The notes under the pieces: generated by a model
What the model saw: the letters and a program-made list of their open reading frames with translations, nothing else
Database searches by the model: none
Told to the model about the DNA's origin: nothing
Shown here: one piece after another, positions 1 to 5,217 of the stretch
Layout: every line of letters starts with the position of its first letter
Numbering within the stretch: the first letter of the stretch is position 1
From: SHZL01 sp035292625
GTDB taxonomy: Bacteria; Pseudomonadota; Gammaproteobacteria; Xanthomonadales; SZUA-36
DNA: 7,237 nt
Reading direction: 5' to 3'
Assembly: GCA_035292625.1 (NCBI GenBank)
Contig: DATDPS010000008.1
Location: 1 to 7,237, forward strand
Position numbers and translations under genes: made by a program

Positions 1-380
1 TAGTCCACCTCGATCAGCGCCCCGGCGTCCATGGCGATCGCCGGCGAGGTGGCCGCGATGGCCGCAACGGGGTGCCCCTGGTACATGACCTTATCTATGG
101 CCAGCGGCAGATCGACGATCTTGTCGCAAGGCGCCGGCCCCAGTTGCATGTAGGGGTCGCACTGCGCCTTGATGTCCTCGCCGGTTAAAACGCACACCAC
201 TCCGGGCAGCGCTTCGGCGGCAGAGGCATCCAGGCGGCGGATTCGCGCATGCGCGTAAGGTGAGCGCAGGATGTACAGATGCAGCATTCCCGCGTGGTGT
301 TCGTCGTCGCAAAAAAAGCCGTTGCCGCGAATCAGCCGATCGTCCTCTTTGCGCCGCAATGATTTTCCTACCCAAACCAT
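1..380 (-). CDS. Molybdopterin-binding large subunit of a xanthine dehydrogenase/CO dehydrogenase-type hydroxylase (CoxL-like), N-terminal fragment
   Basis: This is the first 126 codons of a gene that continues past the left edge; the family is usually about 750-800 residues. The product should be the catalytic subunit of a three-subunit molybdenum hydroxylase, working in the cytoplasm with the FAD and 2Fe-2S subunits encoded upstream. The translation begins MVWVGKSLRRKEDDRLIRG and shows N-terminal landmarks of the a/b hammerhead domain: RGNGFFCDD near residues 18-26, SPYAHARI near 41-48, the PGVV..LTGEDI segment, GHPVAAIAA near 101-109 and ALIEVD at the end. The ATG at 380 is supported by AGGA at 389-392 (8 nt spacing) inside the end of the coxG-like gene. 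The gene is fourth in a minus-strand operon, 5 nt after coxG. The molybdenum-site loop is not in the window, so CO, purines, nicotinate-like heterocycles or aldehydes all remain possible substrates. Family membership is very likely; the reaction is unknown. Confidence 0.93.
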   Translation of the reverse strand, partial: MVWVGKSLRRKEDDRLIRGNGFFCDDEHHAGMLHLYILRSPYAHARIRRLDASAAEALPGVVCVLTGEDIKAQCDPYMQLGPAPCDKIVDLPLAIDKVMYQGHPVAAIAATSPAIAMDAGALIEVD

Positions 381-385
381 GTTCC

Positions 386-991
386 TTATCCTCTGTTTTC
401 TGGCGTGCCGGAATCGCCGGGGCCCGTTGTAGAATCCGGTTTGGCGCCATTGCCAGCGCCATTGCCTCTGAACAGGCGTTTCAGCCAGGCCACGAAGCGC
501 GCGAACAGTCCCGGGCGGGCCTCTACAACCACTGGCGCGACCACCGCGCCGCCAAGCTCTACCTGCAGAGCCTGGATCAGGTGGTTGATATCACGCTCGG
601 CGATCGGCTTGACCAGGCCGCCCGCGAGCGATACCAGCTTGCCGAACATGGCCATTTCACCCTGCCACTTCACCCGCGTGGTCTCCGAGCTGGCTTCCTC
701 GAGTTCGAATCCCGCCTTCAGGTTGAACACACCGCCCATGACCTTGCCTTTGCCGGAATACGTGGCCCGGCTCGGCACCACGCACTCCTCCAGTGTCAGC
801 ACGACCTCGCCGGTGCCGCGCACTTTGCCGACACCGACCTTGACCTTGACCACGGCCGCACCGTCGTCCTGGATCTGGTGTGAAACATAGGTCGGCAACA
901 TCGGCACGAAACGATCAGTTTGCGAGAGCACCGCAAACACCTCGTCGCGCGGGGTTGCAACGGTGAAGTCGCCGGTAAATTCGTAGGCCAT
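386..991 (-). CDS. coxG: CoxG-like SRPBCC-fold protein (CO dehydrogenase subunit G family)
   Basis: The product is 201 residues. Residues 1 to about 148 match the CoxG family: MAYEFTGDFTVATPRDEVF, the LTLEE strand, YSGKGKVMGGVFNLKAGF near 78-95 and the closing helix KPIAERDINHLI near 128-139. These proteins have an SRPBCC (START-like) hydrophobic pocket. CoxG of aerobic CO dehydrogenase is tied to membrane attachment and has been reported in mycobacteria to carry quinone for the enzyme. After a short linker, residues 161-176 (GLFARFVAWLKRLFRG) form a likely amphipathic basic/aromatic helix that could touch the membrane, followed by a Gly/Pro/Ser-rich tail. The start is the ATG at 991, which overlaps the coxS stop in a TGATG junction and gives the standard family N-terminus. 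The open frame extends 89 codons further upstream, but that stretch lies wholly inside coxS and looks unlike protein of this family. The product probably helps the hydroxylase pass electrons to the membrane quinone pool. Confidence 0.9.
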   Translation of the reverse strand: MAYEFTGDFTVATPRDEVFAVLSQTDRFVPMLPTYVSHQIQDDGAAVVKVKVGVGKVRGTGEVVLTLEECVVPSRATYSGKGKVMGGVFNLKAGFELEEASSETTRVKWQGEMAMFGKLVSLAGGLVKPIAERDINHLIQALQVELGGAVVAPVVVEARPGLFARFVAWLKRLFRGNGAGNGAKPDSTTGPGDSGTPENRG

Positions 992-1473
992 CAGCCGCCT
1001 GCCTGCGGTTTTTGTGCCGCTGCTGAAATTGCATCGATGATGTTCTTGTAGCCGGTGCAGCGACACAGGTTGCCCTGTATGCCCTTGCGGATTTCCAATT
1101 GACTGGGTTGCGGATTCGTTTCCAGCAGGTGGACCGCGGACATCAGCATGCCCGGCGTGCAGAAACCGCACTGCAGGCCATGGTGCTCGGAGAATGCAAG
1201 CTGCAAGGGATGCAACACGCCGTTTTGCTCCAGGCCTTCGACCGTGCGCAGCTCGCAACCGTCGGCCTGCACTGCGAGCACGGTGCAGGACTTCACCGGC
1301 TCGCCGTTCATCAGGATGGTGCAGGCGCCGCAGTAGCTGGTGTCACAGCCGATGTGCGTGCCGGTAAGGTTCAGTTCCTCGCGGATCAACTGCACCAGCA
1401 GCAGGCGCGGTTCCACCTCGCGCTCGTACGTTTTGCCGTTGACCGTGACCGTGATGCCTATTTTCCCGCTCAT
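991..1473 (-). CDS. 2Fe-2S small subunit of a molybdenum hydroxylase (CoxS-like)
   Basis: This 160-residue protein is the electron-transfer subunit carrying two 2Fe-2S clusters between the molybdenum site and FAD. The N-terminal ferredoxin-like domain has the plant-type set C43, C48, C51 and C63 (GCDTSYCGAC, then KSC). The C-terminal helical domain has C102, C105, C137 and C139 (QCGFCTPGM and CRCTGY). All eight ligands are present, and the length is normal for CoxS/NdhS/CdhC-type subunits. The ATG at 1473 gives MSGKIGITVTVNG, the usual beginning. An upstream in-frame ATG at 1512 lies inside coxM and adds 13 untypical residues, so it was rejected. The start is 1 nt beyond the coxM stop, and the stop overlaps the coxG start by 1 nt, indicating translational coupling. 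There is no sign of damage. Its identity is secure as a family member; the substrate specificity lies in the large subunit. Confidence 0.96.
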   Translation of the reverse strand: MSGKIGITVTVNGKTYEREVEPRLLLVQLIREELNLTGTHIGCDTSYCGACTILMNGEPVKSCTVLAVQADGCELRTVEGLEQNGVLHPLQLAFSEHHGLQCGFCTPGMLMSAVHLLETNPQPSQLEIRKGIQGNLCRCTGYKNIIDAISAAAQKPQAGG

Positions 1474-1474
1474 A

Positions 1475-2368
1475 TCAATAATACTCGTGGCTGTTCTTGA
1501 CGGTTTCGCCATTGGCGCGCCGCACTGCGATGGCGACGGCGCGAGGCACCAGCGTCGCGATCAGCTGGCGCTTGTAAGCTGCACTGCCGCGCTGGTCGTC
1601 GAATGGGCTGGCGGCTGCAACGGCGGCTTCGGCGGCCCGGCCAAGCCGTTCGGGCGTGATGGCGCCGCCGTTCAGTTCGGCCTCGGCCTCGTGTGCACGG
1701 ATGGGTGTCCGGCCCGAAGAACCCAGCGCAATACGAATCGACTGGACCTCGCCTCCGCCCAGGCGCAGTTGCACACCGGCTGAAACCGAAGGAAAGGCCG
1801 GGGCGCAACGCTTGAAGGCGCAGTAAGCGCCGCCGCTGCCTTGCGCTGGCATGGCAAAGGAGACGCTGGTCACCAGTTCACCCGGTTGCAGCACGGTCTG
1901 GTAGAGGTCTTCGACGAAACCATTGATGTCCAGCGTGCGCTCGCCATCCGAACCCTGGCAATGGATTTGGGTATCCAGCGTATGCAGCAGCACCGGCCAG
2001 TCACAACTCGGGTCGCCGGAGGCCACCGAACCGCCAATGGTTCCGCGGCTGCGCACCTGGTTGTCGGCAATGCCATTGGCGCAATCCGCGATGATCGGTA
2101 TGGCCTGGGCAAGAGCCGAAGCTCCGATCTTCCGGTGCGTGGCCAGGGCGCCGATGCGCACACCGCTTGCGCCGGTTTCAATTCCGTCCAGCCCCGGGAT
2201 GCGGCCAACGTCGACCAAGTCGGTTGGTTCGTCGAAGCGCAGCTTCAGCATGGGCAGCAGGGATTGGCCCCCGGCGAGGACCCGGGCGCCATCGCCAACC
2301 TGGAGCAACAGCTCGATAGCCTGTTTCACCGTATGTGCGCGATGATAATTGAATGGGGCGGGATACAT
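1475..2368 (-). CDS. FAD-binding medium subunit of a molybdenum hydroxylase (CoxM-like)
   Basis: The product is 297 residues, a normal length for the FAD subunit that receives electrons from the 2Fe-2S subunit. The PCMH-type FAD domain shows the two classic pyrophosphate-binding motifs: AGGQSLLP at 32-39 in the ARVLAGGQSLLPMLKLR segment, and TIGGSVASGDPSCDWP at about 110-125. The C-terminal CO dehydrogenase flavoprotein domain follows, with the FKRCAPAFPSVSAGV segment near 185-199 and IALGSSGRTPIRA near 213-225. The start at 2368 (MYPAPFNYHRA) is chosen because this is how the family begins. An upstream ATG at 2425 would add 19 untypical residues read from AT-rich spacer DNA and has no ribosome binding site. 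The chosen start has only a weak GGAA about 10 nt upstream. It is the first gene of the minus-strand operon, so its promoter should lie in the 2369-2546 spacer shared with the divergent permease. Confidence 0.94.
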   Translation of the reverse strand: MYPAPFNYHRAHTVKQAIELLLQVGDGARVLAGGQSLLPMLKLRFDEPTDLVDVGRIPGLDGIETGASGVRIGALATHRKIGASALAQAIPIIADCANGIADNQVRSRGTIGGSVASGDPSCDWPVLLHTLDTQIHCQGSDGERTLDINGFVEDLYQTVLQPGELVTSVSFAMPAQGSGGAYCAFKRCAPAFPSVSAGVQLRLGGGEVQSIRIALGSSGRTPIRAHEAEAELNGGAITPERLGRAAEAAVAAASPFDDQRGSAAYKRQLIATLVPRAVAIAVRRANGETVKNSHEYY

Positions 2369-2546
2369 GGGCGGTTTCCGATTAGGGTGGATCGGTACGT
2401 GTGTAGAATTAGCATAAATTAACACGTAATAACACAGTTAAAATACCACATCGACCGGGGACTGCAAATGCCTGTTTGCTTTCCCCTTGACGCTTCCCAT
2501 AGACTCCTGATGGACCGGCTTCTTCAGCAGCGCAAACGGGAGTCCC
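2369..2546. promoter_or_regulatory. Divergent control region between the hydroxylase operon and the NCS1 permease
   Basis: This 178-bp spacer must carry the promoters for both divergent units. Its core, about 2403-2446, is strongly AT-rich against the GC-rich surroundings. A -10-like TAAAAT (2439-2444) faces the permease, but no good -35 sits at the right distance. On the minus strand TATGCT (2416-2411) is a possible -10 with only a poor -35. TAACAC occurs twice at a 10-bp period (2420-2425 and 2430-2435). ACGTGT (2397-2402) faces ACACGT (2422-2427). Downstream, 2457-2486 forms an interrupted dyad described separately. No regulator gene is adjacent, so the controlling protein is unknown; a substrate-responsive regulator encoded elsewhere is likely. 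Confidence 0.6.
2457..2486. promoter_or_regulatory. 30-bp interrupted dyad, candidate operator or 5' UTR hairpin
   Basis: GGGGA (2457-2461) and GCAAA (2464-2468) are mirrored by TTTGC (2475-2479) and TCCCC (2482-2486). The structure is two 5-bp stems separated by a symmetric 2x2 mismatch (CT against TT), with a 6-base centre TGCCTG. The symmetry is seen directly; the function is inferred. As DNA it resembles an operator for a dimeric regulator placed just downstream of a possible permease promoter. As RNA it would be a hairpin in the permease leader. It is not followed by a T-run, so it does not look like an intrinsic terminator. Confidence 0.45.
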
Positions 2547-2560
2547 ATGGCCCCATCTGA
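2468..2560 (+). CDS. Possible 30-codon leader ORF overlapping the permease start
   Basis: An ATG at 2468 opens a 30-codon frame (MPVCFPLDASHRLLMDRLLQ, then a basic QRKRE stretch and HGPI) that ends at TGA 2558-2560. This is 14 bases into the permease gene and in a different frame. GGGGA at 2457-2461 is 6 nt before the ATG, a plausible ribosome binding site. If used, termination just past the permease start would allow translational coupling. The start and its ribosome site lie inside the 2457-2486 dyad, so RNA folding could hide them. The peptide resembles nothing I recognise, and a chance ORF of this size is quite possible. Confidence 0.2.
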   Translation: MPVCFPLDASHRLLMDRLLQQRKRESHGPI

Positions 2561-3953
2561 TCTAGGCAGTTTGATCGAAGATCACGCGCTCGAGCGCGTG
2601 CCGGACGGTGAACGCGAAAACTGGCTGAAAATCGCCTGGAACACGGTCGGCCTGATCACGACCCTTGTGATCATGTTCTTTGGCGCGGTGGTGTGTTTCG
2701 TGGCCGGAGTCAAAATTGCCCTGCTGGCCGGGCTGGTTTCGTTTGGCATCGGCAGCACACTGGGCTGGGCCCTGGCAGGGATCACCGTCGAGACCGGGCT
2801 CTCCAATACCCTGATCACGCGCCAGTACGGCCTGGGCCGGCGCGGCTCAGCGCTGGCTTCGATCATATTCGGCTTTCTCATCGTCGGCTTCCTGGCCGTC
2901 GAAAATGGCCTGCTGTACCGGGGATTCCTGTTTTTCCTCGACTGGAAAGATGACTGGTCCACGCGCATCCTGCTCTACGGCCTGATGACGCTGGCCTGGA
3001 TCCTGCTCACGGCTTTTGGCTTCAAGCTCGTAACCCGGACCTCTTCACTGATGATCATCGGTTTCCTCATCGTGCTGGCCTGGATGATGGTGGTGGTACT
3101 GGGTGGGGCTGGCGCCACCCCGGCAGAAGGACTGCTGTTCGCCAGCCAGCTGGATGCCGTGACACTCGCCGGCATGGGCATCGATTCCCCGGCGGACAAG
3201 TTCGTCTTCGCCTTGAACCTGCTGGTCGGGCCGGCCTGTGCGCTGGCGCTCAACACTGCTGATTTTGGCCGCTATGGAAAGTCGACCGGCCACGTCGCGG
3301 CGGCTGCAACGATCGCAATCTTCATGCAATCAATGGTGATGATGCTGATTGGCGGCCTGCTGATGAAAGCCGCCGCGCCGGCGATGATCACTTACTTCAG
3401 CGAGGTGGCCGGGATGCCGATCGAGCTTGCGCAGCGCCAGGTGCTGCGCAGCCCGGACAGTATTGCCGCGACCTTCATTGTGTTTGGCGGTGTGGTGGGC
3501 TTCACGCTGATGCTGCTGGCCCAGGCCAAGGCCCAGGTGCTCAACACCTACAGTTCGTCCCTGTGCATCGCCAACCTCAGCGACGCTCTGTTGAACTGGC
3601 GCCCGGGCCGGCTGACTTTCGTGGTGCTGGCCAACGTGATCGCACTGCTGATGCTGTACGGTGAAATCCTGCACTTCGTCGAGGAGTGGATCAAGCTGCT
3701 GGGCGTGCTGCTCAGCGCCCTCGCCGGCACCATCATCCTCGATTACTACTTTGTCCGGCACCGGCTGAAACCGGGCGGTGAAACCGCGGCGGTGAACTGG
3801 GCCGGGGTGATCGCCATTCTCGCCGCCGTGTACGGCGCCCATTGGCTGTTGCGGCCTTACCAGCCCGTCGAAGTGCTGACCTCCCTGTTGCTCGTGACGC
3901 TGATCTACCCGGGCTTGCGCCTGACTCTGCTCAGACCACGCGGGCAGACCTGA
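2547..3953 (+). CDS. NCS1-family nucleobase:cation symporter (CodB/purine-cytosine permease family)
   Basis: The product is 468 residues with roughly twelve hydrophobic membrane segments, at about 31-53, 56-80, 101-124, 139-161, 168-187, 217-236, 250-274, 307-328, 356-375, 381-399, 416-434 and 442-460. It belongs to the NCS1 (Cytosine/purines/uracil/thiamine/allantoin permease) family of sodium- or proton-coupled importers. Family-like features are the soluble N-terminal stretch ending in LKIAWNTVG, the QYGLGRRGSALASIIFG segment (93-109), ADFGRYGKS (238-246) matching the ADYSRF/ADFGRY motif before the next helix, and QAKAQVLNTYSSSLCIANL (326-344) where CodB has its NNLYSAGL-like segment. The ATG at 2547 has GGGAG 4 nt upstream. 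The gene is divergent from the molybdenum hydroxylase operon, which suggests import of that enzyme's N-heterocyclic substrate (purine, pyrimidine, hydantoin-like or similar). The family is confident; the substrate is not readable from sequence alone. Confidence 0.9.
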   Translation: MAPSDLGSLIEDHALERVPDGERENWLKIAWNTVGLITTLVIMFFGAVVCFVAGVKIALLAGLVSFGIGSTLGWALAGITVETGLSNTLITRQYGLGRRGSALASIIFGFLIVGFLAVENGLLYRGFLFFLDWKDDWSTRILLYGLMTLAWILLTAFGFKLVTRTSSLMIIGFLIVLAWMMVVVLGGAGATPAEGLLFASQLDAVTLAGMGIDSPADKFVFALNLLVGPACALALNTADFGRYGKSTGHVAAAATIAIFMQSMVMMLIGGLLMKAAAPAMITYFSEVAGMPIELAQRQVLRSPDSIAATFIVFGGVVGFTLMLLAQAKAQVLNTYSSSLCIANLSDALLNWRPGRLTFVVLANVIALLMLYGEILHFVEEWIKLLGVLLSALAGTIILDYYFVRHRLKPGGETAAVNWAGVIAILAAVYGAHWLLRPYQPVEVLTSLLLVTLIYPGLRLTLLRPRGQT

Positions 3954-3981
3954 ATGGCTGTGACCATGGATCCGGCGAGGG

Positions 3982-4509
3982 TCAGGACGTCACCCGGTGC
4001 GTTGCCGCGATGCAGGAAGCCTGGTCGTAGATGCCTGACAGCAGGTTCAGCACGCGCGCGACATCGGCCAGGCTGATGTCGGTCGACATGGATTGGGTGA
4101 GCGAGATCAGCAACTCCTTGCGGAACTCGGCGAAGCGGTCGGTGATTTCACAGCCCAGTCTGGTCACGACGTAGGTGACCCCCTTCTTGCTGTCGTTGCT
4201 GCCGGTTTTTTCGATCACCCCGGCGTTGACCAGCTTGCGCACGCCGTATTGCAGGTTGGACAGGTCATCCCGGTTGAGCAGGCGGCCGATCTCGGAAATG
4301 CTTTTCGGCCGGTCATGCATGCGTATCACGTGCAGTACGGCCGTGTCGGCGCCGGAAAAGGAAGCATCCAGGCAGCACGCCATGCAGTCGGAGCGCCAGC
4401 GCTCGGAAGCGGCGGAGACCCGCAGGATGGCGAACTCGAGTTCGGTCAGGCCGACCTCGTATTCGTCCCGGGCCAGGTGCCAGTGCTTGTCGAAAACGGT
4501 TTTCTTCAT
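3982..4509 (-). CDS. MarR-type winged-helix transcriptional regulator
   Basis: This 175-residue cytoplasmic DNA-binding protein resembles MarR-like regulators with a winged-helix core. Residues 50-68 form the helix ahead of the HTH (FSGADTAVLHVIRMHDRPK). Residues 70-100 contain the helix-turn-helix (SISEIGRLLNRDDLSNLQYG, then VRKLVNAGVIEK), and 101-118 form the wing (KTGSNDSKKGVTYVVTRL). A C-terminal helix (about 123-140) and an N-terminal helix (about 15-40) would supply the dimer interface. It has five cysteines, three of them clustered in DCMACC (C42, C45, C46) before the HTH, which could serve redox or metal sensing; that is inference. The ATG at 4509 has GAGG about 4 nt upstream. The gene is convergent with the permease (28-bp gap, no clear terminator) and divergent from the GMC dehydrogenase operon. 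It therefore most likely regulates itself and that operon through repeats in 4510-4644. The effector is unknown. Confidence 0.85.
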   Translation of the reverse strand: MKKTVFDKHWHLARDEYEVGLTELEFAILRVSAASERWRSDCMACCLDASFSGADTAVLHVIRMHDRPKSISEIGRLLNRDDLSNLQYGVRKLVNAGVIEKTGSNDSKKGVTYVVTRLGCEITDRFAEFRKELLISLTQSMSTDISLADVARVLNLLSGIYDQASCIAATHRVTS

Positions 4510-4644
4510 GGCCTCAATTCCATTGACAGGTGGATGATCATCAGGTTAAAGGTATGCAGCAGATTAGGGAAGCTCCGAGTGTTTTATCCATGATTAGCTC
4601 ATGAACACCTGTCACGGCAGGAGACACAGCACAGGACAGCCGGC
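4510..4644. promoter_or_regulatory. Divergent marR/GMC-operon control region with candidate operators
   Basis: This 135-bp spacer contains a perfect 10-bp palindrome GATGATCATC at 4533-4542. A 9-bp inverted pair, TGACAGGTG (4524-4532) and CACCTGTCA (4606-4614), lies 73 bp apart. The left copy is preceded by T, making a consensus -35 TTGACA at 4523-4528 facing the GMC operon, with a weak TTAAAG at -10 spacing (17 nt). The right copy gives GTGACA on the minus strand facing marR, without a convincing -10. MarR proteins commonly bind palindromes in such divergent spacers, so repression of both units by the neighbouring regulator is plausible but not shown. Confidence 0.5.
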
Positions 4645-5217
4645 ATGAACGAGCGGCGATCAAGGCGCGTTTTCCTGCGCGAAACGGGCACCCTGGTGTT
4701 GGGGTTCTGGGCCGGTGGAACGCTGTTGCAGATGACACCCGCCGAGGCCCGCGCACAGCGACTGCCGCTGCGGGTGCTTGGCCCCGCGCAAGTCCATACC
4801 CTGGAAGCCCTGGCGGAGCTACTGCTGCCCGGCAGCGCTGCCGCCGGCATCGCCCATTTCATCGACCACCAACTCGCCGCGCCTGCCGAAGAGCAGATGT
4901 TGATGATCAAGTACCTGGGTGTCGAACCACCCTTCCAGGCGTTTTACACCGCCGGGTTTGCGGCCCTTGACGCCTGCGCCATGAAACTGCATGGCCGGAT
5001 ATTCCCGGATCTCGAGCCGGAACACCGTGGCGACCTGGCTGGCCGGATCGCACAAGCCAACCCGGAAGGCTGGGATGGCCCGCCCGCTCCGCTGTTCCAT
5101 TTCGTGCTGCGCAGCGATGCGCTGGATGTCGTTTACGGCACCAGGCAAGGGGTGGAAAGCCTCGGCCTGCCTTACATGGCGCACATCGTACCGCCCAGCC
5201 GCTGGGGCGAAGCATGA
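4645..5217 (+). CDS. Tat-exported small subunit of a GMC dehydrogenase (gluconate 2-dehydrogenase subunit 3 family)
   Basis: The product is 190 residues. The N-terminus is a twin-arginine signal: SRRVFLR at 6-12 fits the S-R-R-x-F-L-K consensus. It is followed by an uncharged stretch at 14-32 and a likely cleavage site after AEARA (A35-x-A37), leaving about 153 mature residues. The C-terminal half carries the conserved small-subunit signature: DALDVVYGTRQGVESLGLPY (158-177) and then MAHIVPPSRW (178-187). In known complexes such as FAD glucose dehydrogenase, fructose dehydrogenase and gluconate 2-dehydrogenase, this subunit folds with the large GMC subunit and provides its export signal. AGGA at 4633-4636 lies 8 nt before the ATG. 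It is first in a two-gene operon, with a 4-nt ATGA overlap with the catalytic subunit gene. The substrate depends on the large subunit. Confidence 0.88.
   Translation: MNERRSRRVFLRETGTLVLGFWAGGTLLQMTPAEARAQRLPLRVLGPAQVHTLEALAELLLPGSAAAGIAHFIDHQLAAPAEEQMLMIKYLGVEPPFQAFYTAGFAALDACAMKLHGRIFPDLEPEHRGDLAGRIAQANPEGWDGPPAPLFHFVLRSDALDVVYGTRQGVESLGLPYMAHIVPPSRWGEA

Noticed and set aside
1..380. Calling the operon a CO dehydrogenase outright
   Set aside because: The diagnostic active-site loop of the large subunit is outside the window, and FAD and FeS subunits are similar across CO, purine and N-heterocycle hydroxylases.
260..890. Long plus-strand open frames opposite the coxG-like gene and the coxL start
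   Set aside because: They are antisense shadows of GC-rich coding DNA: low-complexity Arg/Ala/Pro/Ser translations with no recognisable domain, opposite clear family members.
991..1258. 89-codon upstream extension of the coxG-like frame
   Set aside because: It lies entirely within the coxS gene, is rich in Arg/His/Pro, and has no family similarity. The TGATG junction at 991 gives the expected N-terminus.
2457..2486. Dyad as an intrinsic terminator
   Set aside because: It has two short interrupted stems and no downstream T-run, and it lies upstream of a gene rather than after one.
2487..2515. TTGACG as a -35 for the permease
   Set aside because: No acceptable -10 lies 16-18 nt downstream, and it would put the transcription start almost on the ribosome binding site.
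3954..3981. Bidirectional terminator between the permease and marR
   Set aside because: Only a 4-bp ATGG/CCAT pairing is visible and there is no T-run on either strand, so it is too weak to report.
4093..4593. Plus-strand open frames opposite marR
   Set aside because: They are antisense to a convincing winged-helix gene and show no domain features. The apparent start codons lack ribosome sites.
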